A DNA stretch of 64,000 nt from assembly GCA_002862435.1 (NCBI GenBank), contig PKDC01000028.1:62001-126000 (forward strand), written 5' to 3'. This document shows positions 34,942 through 47,101 of the stretch, one piece after another. The notes below the pieces were generated by a model that was not told where the DNA came from, ran no database searches, and saw only the letters and a list, made by a program, of their open reading frames with translations. This DNA is from Pseudomonadota bacterium (GTDB taxonomy: Bacteria > Pseudomonadota > Gammaproteobacteria > UBA5335). The position numbers and the translations under genes were made by a program. Numbering within the stretch: position 1 is the stretch's first letter; each line of letters begins with the position of its first letter.

Positions 34942-35295
34942 CATGTCCGGAGAACCGGCGCAGTCTTGATCCAGACGGCCACTGTCCAAGACCGGAGTCA
35001 ACCAATAATGCACCTCGCGTCCCGCAAAATCGCTGCGCAGTTGAACCAGCAGATCCTGGGCCGATGCTGCCCGAAGCAGCAAGGTGAAAAACACCCGCGG
35101 CCTGCGGCCCACCACTTGCTCTTCCACATTCAACCGCTGGGGATCGCTGCCATGGCCCGATCCGTCCTGGGAACTGAAGCCCTGCACCGCTGGGTGATCC
35201 AGCAGCCAGTCGATCATGGCCTCGGCCTGTTCAGGGGCCACCACAAGGGTCAACAACACGGTCGACGGATCCGGTCGAGTGGACAGATCGTTCAT
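34930..35295 (-). CDS. DUF3240-family protein linked to metal efflux
   Basis: This 121-residue soluble protein has the pattern TVLLTLVVAPEQAEAMIDWL, then VEEQVVGRRPRVFFTLLLRA and REVHYWLTPVLDSGRL, matching DUF3240. These are ferredoxin-like small proteins often coded at the end of CzcA/CusA operons. Its ATG overlaps the CusA/CzcA stop by 4 bp (ATGA), so it belongs to that operon. A metal-sensing or regulatory role is plausible but unproved. Confidence 0.75.
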   Translation of the reverse strand: MNDLSTRPDPSTVLLTLVVAPEQAEAMIDWLLDHPAVQGFSSQDGSGHGSDPQRLNVEEQVVGRRPRVFFTLLLRAASAQDLLVQLRSDFAGREVHYWLTPVLDSGRLDQDCAGSPDMKKG

Positions 35296-38200
35296 GGGGT
35301 GGCTTCTCCGAAACGCCGGTACAAGATGGGCAACAGCAGCAAGGTCAGCAGGGTGGAAGACACCAGCCCGCCGATAACCACAATGGCCAGAGGGCGTTGG
35401 ATCTCGCTCCCTGGGCCCGTGGCGAACAGCAACGGCACCAGCCCCAGGGCGGCAATGCTTGCCGTCATCAGCACCGGCCGCAGACGCCGCTGCGCCCCTT
35501 CCACCACCACCTCGTCCAATGACCGTCCCATGGCGCGCAATTGGTTGAAATAGGTCACCATCACCACCCCGTTGAGTACGGCAATCCCGAGCAGGGCGAT
35601 GAACCCCACCGACGCGGGCACCGACAGATACTCCCCGGTCCCCCAAAGCGCCATCACGCCGCCAATCATGGCAAAGGGGATATTGGTCAGCACCAGTACC
35701 GCCTGGCGCACCGAACCGAAGGTGGAAAAGAGCAACAGAAAGACCAAGCCCACAGCCAGGGGCACCACAATGGCCAGCCGCTGGGCGGCGCGTTGCTGGT
35801 TCTCGAATTCTCCGCCCCAGGCCAGGTAATAGCCTGCTGGCAGCGGGACATCGCGGGCAATGCGCGCCTTGGCTTCCTCAACAAAGCTCACCAGATCGCG
35901 GCCGCTCACATTGGCAATCGCCACCGCGTTGCGTACACCCTGTTCGCGCTTGATCGCGACCGGCCCCTGCACCCGCTCCACCCGCACCAGATTGGCCAGC
36001 GGCACCGCCTGTCCATCCGGCAGCACCACCTGCTGGGCCAGAAAATCGCCCGGCGAATCGCGCAGATTGGCGCCTCCCCGGATCACCAGCGGGATACGCC
36101 GGTCGCCTTCGTATACCGTTCCCACTGGCCAGCCTTCCACCAGGGAACGCAACTGGTCCTGCAAGTCCTCGATGCTCAGACCGAGCCGTCCCAAGGCGAG
36201 CCGGTCAGGGACCAGCCGGAAATACAGGGCGCCGTCACTGGCGGGGATGTAGACATCCTCGGCGCCCGGGATCTGCCGCAGCACAGTGCCCATCTCATCG
36301 GCCAATCGGGTGAGCGTGGCATGATCCGGCCCGAAAATCTTCACCGCGAGATCGCCGCGCACCCCCGTGAGCATTTCCGAAACCCGCATCTCGATGGGTT
36401 GGTTGAACACGTAGTTCAGCCCCGGAAACCCGTCCAGCTTCTCCCGCAGCGCCGCGAGCAGGGCGTCTTTCGAGGCCATGCGCCATTCCGCTGGCGGCTT
36501 GAGCTGCAAGAAACTGTCGGTCTCGTTGAGACCCATGGGATCGAGGCCAATTTCATCGGCCCCCGTGCGGGCCACCACACCCACCACTTCGGGCAGCCCC
36601 ATCAGGGCCTGTTGCACCCGCTGGTCCACGGCCAGGGATTCCTCCAGGGTGATGGACGGCAGTTTCTCCAGTTGCACGATCACCGTTCCCTCGTCCAGCG
36701 TCGGCATGAAGGTCTTGCCCACCCGCAGGTACAGGCCGCCGGCCACGACCAGCAGCGCCAGGGCAGTCACCACCACCACGGCGACATGAGACAGCGCCCA
36801 GCGCAGCATCGGCGTATAGCCACGGTGCAAGAGCCTGACCAGGAACGGCTCGGTGTGGTTCACCTGCCCCAACAACACCGAAGCCAACACCGGAATGACC
36901 GTCAGCGACAGCAGCAGGGAACTGGTGAGTGCAAACACGATGGTCGCCGCCACCGGCATGAACAGCTTGCCCTCCAGCCCCTGCAGACTCAGCAGTGGCA
37001 GAAAGACGATTACGATGATCAGGATGCCCGAGGCCATGGGCGCGGCCACTTCCCGCGCCGAACGATAGATGACATGCAGGCGCGGCAGGGGGCTGCCCTC
37101 GCGCTGGTGCGCCAGATGGGTCACCACGTTCTCCACCATCACGACCGCCGCATCCACCAGCATGCCGATGGCAATCGCCAGTCCCCCCAGGCTCATCAGG
37201 TTGGCGCTCAGGCCAAAGAATCGCATGCACACGAAGGTGGCCAGGGCCGACAGTGGCAACACCAGCGCGACGGTCAGTGCGGCTCGCAGATCACCGAGGA
37301 ACAGCACCAACAGCACCAACACCAGCGCCACGGCCTCCAGCAGTGCCCGACTGACGGTTTGCACCGCCCGGTTCACCAGATCGCCACGGTCGTAGAAGAT
37401 GTCAACCCGCATCCCGGCGGGCAGGCTCGGGGCCAGCGCATCGAGTTTCTGGCGCACGCCGCCGACCACCTCACGCGCATTGGCCCCGCGCAGACCCAGC
37501 ACCAAGCCCTCGACCGTCTCCCCTTGGCCGTTGTGGGATACCCCGCCATAACGGGTCAGCGCGCCTTCGCGCACCTGAGCCACATCGGCGAGCCGCACCG
37601 GCTCCACGGGGTCGGATTGAACCACGATCGCGGCCAAATCGGCGAGGTTGCGCACACTGCCCTCGGATCGCACCAACCACGCTTCTTCGCCATCGGAGAG
37701 TCGGCCGGCTCCGTCGTTGCGGTTGTTCATCGCCAGCGTTTCCCGCAGCCGTGCCAGGGAGATGCCATGGGCCGCAAGGCGCGCCGGGTCCGGGATCACT
37801 TCGAAGGTGCGCACCTCACCGCCCAAGGCATTTACATCGGCGACCCCAGGCACCGTGCGCAAGGCCGGACGGATGACCCAGTCGAGCACACTGCGCCGCT
37901 CGGCCAAAGAGATGCCGTCCCCTTCGACGGTGAACATCAGCATCTCCCCCAACGGGGTGGTCATGGGCGCCATACCGCCGGTGACATTCGTCGGCAAACG
38001 GTCCCACACCCCATTCAGACGCTCGGACACCTGCTGGCGTGCCCAGTAGATGTCGGTGCCTTCCTCGAAATCGATGGTGATGTCCGCCAAGGCATATTTG
38101 GTGGTGGACCGCAGCATGACCTGATGCGGGATCCCCAGCATCTCCACTTCGATGGGTGCACTGACTCGGGTTTCCATCTCCTCGGGGGTGAGCCCGGCGG

Positions 38201-38357
38201 CCTTCACCACCATTTTGACCTGGGTGGTGGAAATGTCGGGATAGGCGTCGATAGGGGTGCGCAGCAGGGCCAGGCCGCCGCCCCCGATCAGCAGCAGCAC
38301 GCCCAGAAAAACCAACAGGCGTTGGCTGAGCGAAAAGCGAATCAGTGCAGCCAGCAT
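35292..38357 (-). CDS. Heavy-metal efflux RND transporter (CusA/CzcA family)
   Basis: This 1021-residue inner-membrane pump of the HME-RND type drives metal export by proton exchange. It starts with a helix then DAYPDISTTQVKMVVKAAG and DGTDIYWARQ-like EEGTDIYWARQQVSERLN. The helix-4 motif is GGLAIAIGMLVDAAVVMVEN, which matches CusA (Cu/Ag) more than CzcA, whose first Asp is absent here; metal choice is inference. Periplasmic MPTLDEGTVIVQLEKLPS and the C-terminal second repeat (LSVPASVGFIALLGIAVLNG) are intact. Its start overlaps the adaptor stop by 1 base. The full order is outer-membrane channel, adaptor, pump, DUF3240. Confidence 0.93.
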   Translation of the reverse strand: MLAALIRFSLSQRLLVFLGVLLLIGGGGLALLRTPIDAYPDISTTQVKMVVKAAGLTPEEMETRVSAPIEVEMLGIPHQVMLRSTTKYALADITIDFEEGTDIYWARQQVSERLNGVWDRLPTNVTGGMAPMTTPLGEMLMFTVEGDGISLAERRSVLDWVIRPALRTVPGVADVNALGGEVRTFEVIPDPARLAAHGISLARLRETLAMNNRNDGAGRLSDGEEAWLVRSEGSVRNLADLAAIVVQSDPVEPVRLADVAQVREGALTRYGGVSHNGQGETVEGLVLGLRGANAREVVGGVRQKLDALAPSLPAGMRVDIFYDRGDLVNRAVQTVSRALLEAVALVLVLLVLFLGDLRAALTVALVLPLSALATFVCMRFFGLSANLMSLGGLAIAIGMLVDAAVVMVENVVTHLAHQREGSPLPRLHVIYRSAREVAAPMASGILIIVIVFLPLLSLQGLEGKLFMPVAATIVFALTSSLLLSLTVIPVLASVLLGQVNHTEPFLVRLLHRGYTPMLRWALSHVAVVVVTALALLVVAGGLYLRVGKTFMPTLDEGTVIVQLEKLPSITLEESLAVDQRVQQALMGLPEVVGVVARTGADEIGLDPMGLNETDSFLQLKPPAEWRMASKDALLAALREKLDGFPGLNYVFNQPIEMRVSEMLTGVRGDLAVKIFGPDHATLTRLADEMGTVLRQIPGAEDVYIPASDGALYFRLVPDRLALGRLGLSIEDLQDQLRSLVEGWPVGTVYEGDRRIPLVIRGGANLRDSPGDFLAQQVVLPDGQAVPLANLVRVERVQGPVAIKREQGVRNAVAIANVSGRDLVSFVEEAKARIARDVPLPAGYYLAWGGEFENQQRAAQRLAIVVPLAVGLVFLLLFSTFGSVRQAVLVLTNIPFAMIGGVMALWGTGEYLSVPASVGFIALLGIAVLNGVVMVTYFNQLRAMGRSLDEVVVEGAQRRLRPVLMTASIAALGLVPLLFATGPGSEIQRPLAIVVIGGLVSSTLLTLLLLPILYRRFGEATP

Positions 38358-39457
38358 TACTTCCCGCCCCCCAGCCCGCTGACCATTGCCTTCAGGCTGG
38401 CCACACCGGCCACCGCCACCTTGTCAGTGGCAGACAGCGCGCCCTGGATGATGCGCCGGTCGCCCGTTTCGCTGACCACCGTGACCGGCACCGGGCGATA
38501 GCCGGCTGGAGTTTCCAGAAAAACATGCGGCTTGTTGCCGAGGTAGACCAGGGCAGCGCCCCGCACTTCATAAAATTCGCCTTGGCCGGGCCGGATTTCC
38601 AGCATGGTTTCGACGAACTGCCCGGGCAGCAGCGTCGGGACATTGGGCGTCAGCCGGGCGCGCAGCAGCACGCCCTGGTCGGCACTGTGAATCTGGCGTC
38701 CCACCGCAATGATCTCGCCCTCAGCAGCCGGCTGAGCGATATGCACCCGATCCTTCAGGCGGACCTGGGCAGCCACGGCCGGCGGGGCGTGGATTTCCAG
38801 CCACAACTCCCGCAGATCACCCACCGTATAGAGGGGATCGGCCACCGCAACCTGCTGGCCCGCAGTGACCGATTGGGTCAGCACCACGCCGGCAATGGGC
38901 GAGGTGATGGACAAGGTGCCGGTGGTGCGTCCGATGCGCTCCAGCGCCTGGATCTGTGTCGGGTCCAGTCCCGCGAGTTTCAGGCTCGTGCGGCTGTGAT
39001 CCAGAGCCACCTGAGCCTCACGCCACTGGGCCTGGGTGTCTTCGAATCGACGTCGGGCGATGATGCCCTGATCATGCAGATCGCGGTCGCGCGTCATGGC
39101 CGCATTGGCCAGCGCAAACCGGGCCATGGCAGACAAATGATCACTCTCCAGAACCGCCAGATCTGTGCTATGTATCCGGGCCAGTACCTGCCCGGCCGCG
39201 ACCGGCTCGCCCTCGCCCACCTCCAGAATTTCCACAATCCCGGGCACCCGGGCACTCACCACCCGCAGGCGATCATTCGGCACCGCGACCCGTGCCGGTA
39301 AGCGGATCGGTAGGGCATCATCAACCGTCACCAACGTTTCACTGCGGATCCCAGCCGCAGCGCGGCGAGCAGCATCCAGTGACAGTTCTTCCTGCGCCCC
39401 GACCGATCCCGCGCCGCACAACAGAAACATCATCAGCCATTTCATCCACGCCTTCAC
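38357..39457 (-). CDS. Periplasmic adaptor of the heavy-metal RND pump (CusB/CzcB type)
   Basis: This 366-residue membrane fusion protein starts with a signal peptide (MKAWMKWLMMFLLCGAGSVG then AQ). The lipoyl halves are VPGIVEILEVGEGEPVAAGQ and ITSPIAGVVLTQSVTAGQQV, with a short helical hairpin between them and a beta-barrel with GDLRELWLEIHAPPAVAAQV. The start is GTG overlapping the channel gene stop (GTGA); an ATG 12 bases downstream is an alternative. No extra N-terminal metal-binding His/Met cluster is obvious. It completes the tripartite exporter. Confidence 0.9.
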   Translation of the reverse strand: MKAWMKWLMMFLLCGAGSVGAQEELSLDAARRAAAGIRSETLVTVDDALPIRLPARVAVPNDRLRVVSARVPGIVEILEVGEGEPVAAGQVLARIHSTDLAVLESDHLSAMARFALANAAMTRDRDLHDQGIIARRRFEDTQAQWREAQVALDHSRTSLKLAGLDPTQIQALERIGRTTGTLSITSPIAGVVLTQSVTAGQQVAVADPLYTVGDLRELWLEIHAPPAVAAQVRLKDRVHIAQPAAEGEIIAVGRQIHSADQGVLLRARLTPNVPTLLPGQFVETMLEIRPGQGEFYEVRGAALVYLGNKPHVFLETPAGYRPVPVTVVSETGDRRIIQGALSATDKVAVAGVASLKAMVSGLGGGK

Positions 39458-40701
39458 GGCACCACCCCCATGACCTGATTGAACTGCGCCGTTTCACGAC
39501 CGACCTTGATGCGCAAGCTCTCCGCCTCCCAGATCGTCAGCCGCGCCTGTTCGCGAATGCGCAGCAGATCCATCAAGTCCAACTCGCCGGCGCCAAACGC
39601 AGCCTGGGCCAGATCCTGCTGGCGCCGGGCCAGGTCGCCACGCCGCTGGGCTAGTTCCAAGGCTTCCCGTGCGGAGCGGAGTGACGCCTCGCTCTCCTGT
39701 CGCGCCACGGTCTGCTCCCGCACCGCCTGTTGCCAACGCAGGCGGGCCTCGGCCAAGGCCCGTTCCGCCGCCGAGCGTTCGGTGCCCAGATGCACCGCCC
39801 CGGCAAAAGGCACGCTGAGCCCGACTCCCAGCGAATTCACTTCATCCTCTTCGCGGTTACTGCGCTCGCGACGGCTGCCGACTTGTAGAACGGGGGCTCC
39901 GGCGCCCTGGGCCAGAAGCTGATTCCACTGGGCCTGGGCGCGGCGTGTTTCCTGGGCCAGCAGCGCCAGACCGGGGTGATCTTCCGGCGGAATGCTCCCA
40001 AGGGGTTCCGGCTGCAGTGCGCCGGGATCCGGCTCCAGGCCGAGCAGGAAGCGGAGACTGGCGCGTTGCGCGGCCCATTCGCGCTCGGCGACCTGCCGTT
40101 CGGCCTGGCGGGCAAGCATTTCCTGTTCGCTCATCAATTGATCGGTTTGCGCCAGATCGCCCGCCCGGACCCGGGCCAGCACCTGTTCATGGAGGGATGT
40201 GCTGCTGCGCTCGGCGTCCTGCGCCTGCGCCAGGTCCACTTGGGCCATTGCCAGGGCCCACAAGCGCTCACGGACCACTCCGGCGGCCTGCCAGCGGTTA
40301 TAACGTGGACTTAATTTCGCCTCCCCGGCACTGGCCTCGGCCAGCAGGCGGGCGGCCTGACGCGCATCCGGCCACCACAACGGCAGATCCAGCCCCACTT
40401 CCCCTTCCCGCAGACCGGCATCACTCAACACGGCATCATCCTGCCAATGTGCTGCGATGGCTGGCGCGCCGGAGATCCAGCTGCGGCTGCGCCGGGCCAG
40501 GGCCTGGGCTTCGCGCTCCAGCACAGGCGTCAACTCCTGGGCGGGATCACGCGCCAGCGCGGCATCCACCAAGGCACTCAAGGAAGGCGCGGCAAGCGTG
40601 AGGGGGGCAATCGGGACTTCCTGGGCATACAGGCCCGGCAGGACGCCCGCGCCGGCCATCAGGACGGCGCCCAGCAGCGCCCAAGAAAAAATCCGTTTCA
40701 T
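39454..40701 (-). CDS. TolC-family outer-membrane channel (CzcC type)
   Basis: This 415-residue exported protein has a signal peptide (MKRIFSWALLGAVLMAGAG, cleaved near YAQE) and two long alpha-helical repeats rich in Ala/Glu/Gln/Arg with ALAMAQVDLAQAQDAE and ALEARL-type stretches, the outer-membrane efflux layout. GLDLPLWWPDARQAARL and GVGLSVPFAG are the strand-turn repeats at the membrane. The ATG at 40701 has GAGAGG upstream. First gene of the operon; its promoter should lie in 40702-40961, where no clear metal operator was seen. Confidence 0.87.
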   Translation of the reverse strand: MKRIFSWALLGAVLMAGAGVLPGLYAQEVPIAPLTLAAPSLSALVDAALARDPAQELTPVLEREAQALARRSRSWISGAPAIAAHWQDDAVLSDAGLREGEVGLDLPLWWPDARQAARLLAEASAGEAKLSPRYNRWQAAGVVRERLWALAMAQVDLAQAQDAERSSTSLHEQVLARVRAGDLAQTDQLMSEQEMLARQAERQVAEREWAAQRASLRFLLGLEPDPGALQPEPLGSIPPEDHPGLALLAQETRRAQAQWNQLLAQGAGAPVLQVGSRRERSNREEDEVNSLGVGLSVPFAGAVHLGTERSAAERALAEARLRWQQAVREQTVARQESEASLRSAREALELAQRRGDLARRQQDLAQAAFGAGELDLMDLLRIREQARLTIWEAESLRIKVGRETAQFNQVMGVVP

Positions 40702-40961
40702 GCTTGACCTCTCACTTGATTGCAGCCAAGCCTGACTGCGCCAGATTAAATGAAGCTTAAAGCCGGATTGACCGAACTGGACTTGCGGGTCGGATCTTCC
40801 CAGCCTGCGGGGCATGTGCCTGAGCAGCCGTCATCGGTTTCCATCGATCCACGCGGCAGGGTACGGCGTGTTCGTTTGGATGCTCATGTACGGGTGATGA
40901 CGATGCCCTACAATCCGCATCCAGAAGCACTGTGTGAAAATTGGCGGGTGAGGGTGAATTG

Positions 40962-41522
40962 ATGAAATGGATGCGCTGGTGGATGGTGGGCGCAATGTGC
41001 GGATTGGCCCTGTGCAATGGGGTCAACGCATCCACTTTTTCAGGGCGCTGGCTGCTGGTGGATACCCAAGCGCATGAACTCTCCGTCATGGAGGGCGAGG
41101 AGCCGATCTGGACCTTCAATCGGATTGCGATCGGGCGCGGCGGAGTGACGCCGTCCAAACTGACCCGGGATCACAAGACGCCTTTGGGCGAGTTCCATAT
41201 CACCGAGATCCGCAAGAGCGGCTTGTTTCATGTCTTCATGGAACTAAGCTATCCCAATACCGAGCATGCCAAAGCCGCCCGGAATGCCGGTCACATCAGT
41301 GAGGAAGAGTATTGGGCCATCCAGCGGGCCGCCTGGAGCGGCCTCATTCCACCCCAGAATACCCGCCTGGGTGGACATATCGGGATCCATGGCGTGGGCC
41401 GTGGCGATTTGGAAATCCATCAGCAATTCGACTGGACACAGGGGTGCATCGCCCTGACCAATCAGCAGATCGAGCAGCTCCAGGCACTGATCGGAACGGG
41501 CGCCCGGGTGGTGATTCGCTAG
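40962..41522 (+). CDS. L,D-transpeptidase (YkuD domain), first of two
   Basis: This 186-residue periplasmic enzyme links peptidoglycan or lipoprotein through a catalytic cysteine. A signal peptide (MKWMRWWMVGAMCGLALC then NGVNAS) leads into the YkuD domain: WLLVDTQAHELSVME, KTPLGEFHITEI, GHIGIHGVG and the active-site QGCIALTNQQIEQL. The usual SxGC(I/V)R reads TQGCIAL, with Ala replacing Arg. It lies 200 bp upstream of an Lpp-like lipoprotein gene on the same strand. Confidence 0.88.
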   Translation: MKWMRWWMVGAMCGLALCNGVNASTFSGRWLLVDTQAHELSVMEGEEPIWTFNRIAIGRGGVTPSKLTRDHKTPLGEFHITEIRKSGLFHVFMELSYPNTEHAKAARNAGHISEEEYWAIQRAAWSGLIPPQNTRLGGHIGIHGVGRGDLEIHQQFDWTQGCIALTNQQIEQLQALIGTGARVVIR

Positions 41523-41721
41523 TCCAAGCTGCTTTTTGAGGATTTGGGCAAAAAGAAATGCCTGGGTTCTTGAAAAATGAACATAAAAACCGGACACTGT
41601 GCACGCGCTGGGGGCCGATATTCGGCATCTATCGGCGACGAACCCTGTTTCGTCCGATCGTTCGATGCGCTAGTCCAGTCTTTATCTGCATGAACCGTTA
41701 ATACCTATCAGGAGAATTGTT

Positions 41722-42009
41722 ATGCTGGCCAAGAAATTTGCAGCTCCCTTGATTCTGGCCGTGGCACTGGGCGGCGGCCTGGTTGGCTGCTCCAGCACCA
41801 AGGAAAAAGAATCAATGAACGCCCGGCTGGACGGCATCGCCGCGGACGCCAAGGCTGCTGCCGCTTCTGCCGAGTCCGCTAAGGCGTCTGCTGCGGCTGC
41901 TGCCCGTGCCGCTGCCGAAGCCAAGGCGATGGCCGCCGATGCCAAAAGCACCGCCGAAGCCACCGACGAGAAGCTGAACCGGATGTTCAAGAAGTCCATG
42001 TACAAGTGA
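41722..42009 (+). CDS. Lpp/OprI-like outer-membrane lipoprotein
   Basis: This 95-residue protein has a lipobox LVGC with Cys23 and an Ala-rich coiled coil (MNARLDGIAADAKAAAASAE and onward) with heptads of the alanine-zipper kind, ending KSMYK. It is very close in plan to Pseudomonas OprI and E. coli Lpp. The terminal Lys is the residue attached to peptidoglycan by L,D-transpeptidases in Lpp, so this one may be anchored too. An AGGAG site precedes the ATG and a strong terminator follows, as expected of an abundant single-gene message. It is flanked by two L,D-transpeptidase genes. Confidence 0.87.
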   Translation: MLAKKFAAPLILAVALGGGLVGCSSTKEKESMNARLDGIAADAKAAAASAESAKASAAAAARAAAEAKAMAADAKSTAEATDEKLNRMFKKSMYK

Positions 42010-42046
42010 GCTGAGCGCATCCCTTCGGGGGGCTTGCTTACTGAGG

Positions 42047-42076
42047 ACCGCCGGGTTTTACCCGGCGGTTTTTTTA
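42047..42076 (+). terminator. Rho-independent terminator of the Lpp-like gene
   Basis: ACCGCCGGGT (42047-42056) pairs with ACCCGGCGGT (42060-42069) around TTT, followed by a run of T to 42075. It lies 38 bases after the stop. Confidence 0.93.
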
Positions 42077-42136
42077 TGTCGTGATGATCGTATTGGCGAG
42101 CAAAACGCGTCCGAGAGGGCGGCGCCTCAAGCAGGA

Positions 42137-43150
42137 TCAATTCAGCCGCGCGCTTTCTGGCGTCATCTGGACGGTCCCGGATGGGGTCTGGCGGTTGTCG
42201 AGTGAAATGGGCGTGGGAACGCCATTTTGCTGCGCAACGATTTCCCGCACCCGAGCCCAACTGATGCGGGCCGGACGCTGCGCCACTGCCCCCAGCACAG
42301 CCTGCATGGCCATTTCATAGAGTCGCTCCGGGCTGGCATTGCTCTCTTCCAGGGGCTCATGCACTTCCAGGTAGAGTGCGTCACCGAGCCAGCCAATCTT
42401 GACGGGGTCGTTGAGAATTTCAACCGGCGTTCCGACATCCACCCAGCCAAACAACTGCGCCACATCCTCCGGGTACATGCGCACGCAACCATGGGTGACC
42501 CGCATGCCGATACCCCAGGGGTTGTTTGTGCCATGGATCAGATAGCTACTGAACCCCAGGCGCATGGCATGCTGACCCAAGGGGTTGTCAGGTCCGGCCG
42601 GCACCACATCGGGCAGGATGTCGCCTTTTTCGGCATGCTCTTTCTTGATCGAAGCGGGAGGATACCAGGCGGGGTCCTTGTCTTTGCGGACTACCCTGGT
42701 CATGCCGATGGGCGTGTTCCAATCCATGCGGCCGATGCTGACGGGATAGGTGATGACCTGTTGTCCCAGGCCCTTGGATGCCGGCGGGAAGTAATAGAGG
42801 CGCATTTCGGGCACATTGAGAATGATGCCCTGGCGGGCGCCGCGGGGCAGGATGAACTGCGTCGACAGTAACACCGGCGTGCCCTTGCCCGGCAGCCATT
42901 TGTCCACCTGGGGATTGGCCTGGATGATTTCGTCCTGGCCCAGGCTGAAGCGCCGCGCGATGTCCAGCAGCGTGTCTTCCTGCTGGGCGGGATATTGCAG
43001 CAGTTGCCCTACCACATCGTTGCCCGGCGGGGGAAGCGGATAACTGCGGTACTGCGCCAGCGCCGGAAGGGCCAGGACGAGGCCTGCCACGCCCAGGAGG
43101 TGGAGGGAGGCGCGCCGAACGCGGGACAGGGAGATGTACAACTGATTCAT
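42137..43150 (-). CDS. L,D-transpeptidase with LysM-like N-terminus (ErfK/YbiS type)
   Basis: This 337-residue exported enzyme has a signal region (ASLHLLGVAGLVLALPALAQ), a LysM-like segment (QQEDTLLDIARRFSLGQDEI; IQANPQVDKWLPGKGTPVLL) and the YkuD domain with IILNVPEMRLYYFPP, WNTPIGMT, LGFSSYLIHGTNNPWGIG and the active site THGCVRMYPEDVAQLF. This domain order matches E. coli ErfK/YbiS/YcfS, the enzymes that attach Lpp to peptidoglycan. It is convergent with the Lpp-like gene, sharing the terminator region. The C-terminal 90 residues extend past the catalytic domain. Confidence 0.9.
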   Translation of the reverse strand: MNQLYISLSRVRRASLHLLGVAGLVLALPALAQYRSYPLPPPGNDVVGQLLQYPAQQEDTLLDIARRFSLGQDEIIQANPQVDKWLPGKGTPVLLSTQFILPRGARQGIILNVPEMRLYYFPPASKGLGQQVITYPVSIGRMDWNTPIGMTRVVRKDKDPAWYPPASIKKEHAEKGDILPDVVPAGPDNPLGQHAMRLGFSSYLIHGTNNPWGIGMRVTHGCVRMYPEDVAQLFGWVDVGTPVEILNDPVKIGWLGDALYLEVHEPLEESNASPERLYEMAMQAVLGAVAQRPARISWARVREIVAQQNGVPTPISLDNRQTPSGTVQMTPESARLN

Positions 43151-43175
43151 GGGGTGAATCCGATAGGATGGCGAG

Positions 43176-44360
43176 TTAATTGCGCAACACGCGCAGGAAC
43201 AACATCTTCAGATAAGCCGTTTCAGGAATTGCCGGATGGATGGGGTGATCCCGACTCTGGCCTCCTGTTTCCACCACCTGGATCTGGCGATCCACATGAC
43301 GCGCTGCGGCATGTACCTGTTCCAGCAGGGCTGGCGCGCCCAAGTGCTGGGAACAGGATCCCGTGATCAGATAGCCGCCAGGTTCGATCAGTGGCAGGGC
43401 GAGCTGATTCAAACGTCGATAGGCGATGGTGCCGGATGATAAATCTTTGCGCCGCTTGATAAAAGCGGGCGGATCGACAATCACCACGCCAAACCGGCGG
43501 CGCTCTTCCCTGAAGGTCTTGAGGACCTCAAAGGCATCGCCGCACAGGGTTTCGAGCGGAATATCGTTGAGTTGGGCATTTTTGGCGGCCCCCTCCAGGG
43601 CGGTTGCCGAACTGTCCACGCAGGTCACAGCAGTGGCGCCCGCAGCGCCGGCGCTGATGCCCCAGGCGCCGAGGTAGCTGAATACGTCCAGCACCGAGGC
43701 GCCCTTGGCATAAGGGGCGAGGCGGCGGCGGTTGTCGGCCTGATCATAAAACCAGCCGGTTTTCTGGCCGGTGCGCGGGCAGCAGTGATACGTCAGGCCG
43801 TTTTCACACACACTCACCACGGACGGCAGGGTGCCCAGGACCTCGACTGCCTCCGGCAGTCCTTCAGCTTCCCGCGCGGCGCTGTCATTGCGCAGCACAA
43901 TCGCTTGAGGGCGTATTACCTTGTCCAGGGCCTCGATGATTTCCGCGCGGTAGGTGTCCATGCCGGCGGTATTCATCTGGACCGACAGGACCTCGCCGAA
44001 GCGGTCCACCACCAGACCGGGCAGGCCGTCGGAGTCCCCGTAGACCAGCCGATAGTGAGGCGTGGGGAAAAACCGTTCGCGCAGGGAGAGCGCCTGATTG
44101 AGGCGATGGATGAAGAGGGACTTGCCGGGCGGATGCTCGGGATCACGGCTCAGCAGCCGGATGCAGATCAGGTTGTGGGGATTGATATAGCCGCTGCCCA
44201 GGAATTGCCCATTATGGGCATGGACCTGCACTCCCTGGCCCGGCGTCAGAGACGTCAACGCCACCCGCTGGGTGTCGATTTCGTTGCTATAGACCCAGGG
44301 ATGGCCGGCGCGAATGCGTCGATCCGCATCCCGATTGAGCCAGATGTCAGAGAGATCCAT
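43176..44360 (-). CDS. rlmI: 23S rRNA m5C1962 methyltransferase
   Basis: This 394-residue enzyme (E. coli RlmI has 396) has an N-terminal PUA domain (LNRDADRRIRAGHPWVYSNE) and the Rossmann methyltransferase domain with VLDVFSYLGAWGISAGAAGA and VIVDPPAFIKRRKDL. EXD-type YGDSDGLPGLVVDRFGEV and RTGQKTGWFYDQADNR are further family motifs. The ATG at 44360 was chosen by family length. It is divergent from leuS with 124 bp between the starts. Confidence 0.92.
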   Translation of the reverse strand: MDLSDIWLNRDADRRIRAGHPWVYSNEIDTQRVALTSLTPGQGVQVHAHNGQFLGSGYINPHNLICIRLLSRDPEHPPGKSLFIHRLNQALSLRERFFPTPHYRLVYGDSDGLPGLVVDRFGEVLSVQMNTAGMDTYRAEIIEALDKVIRPQAIVLRNDSAAREAEGLPEAVEVLGTLPSVVSVCENGLTYHCCPRTGQKTGWFYDQADNRRRLAPYAKGASVLDVFSYLGAWGISAGAAGATAVTCVDSSATALEGAAKNAQLNDIPLETLCGDAFEVLKTFREERRRFGVVIVDPPAFIKRRKDLSSGTIAYRRLNQLALPLIEPGGYLITGSCSQHLGAPALLEQVHAAARHVDRQIQVVETGGQSRDHPIHPAIPETAYLKMLFLRVLRN

Positions 44361-44421
44361 GGTATGTGCCGCGCGGGGTAAACGGCGAATTATACCCCAG
44401 GCGCGGGCATGGCTTGGTTGA

Positions 44422-47085
<2,664 letters not shown>

Positions 47086-47101
47086 GCGCGGTGTGAAACC
47101 G

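Noticed and set aside
35541-38501. A 986-codon open frame on the plus strand opposite the metal pump gene
   Set aside because: It is antisense to a clear CusA/CzcA gene, His/Gln-rich with no domain, and is a shadow of GC-rich codon use.
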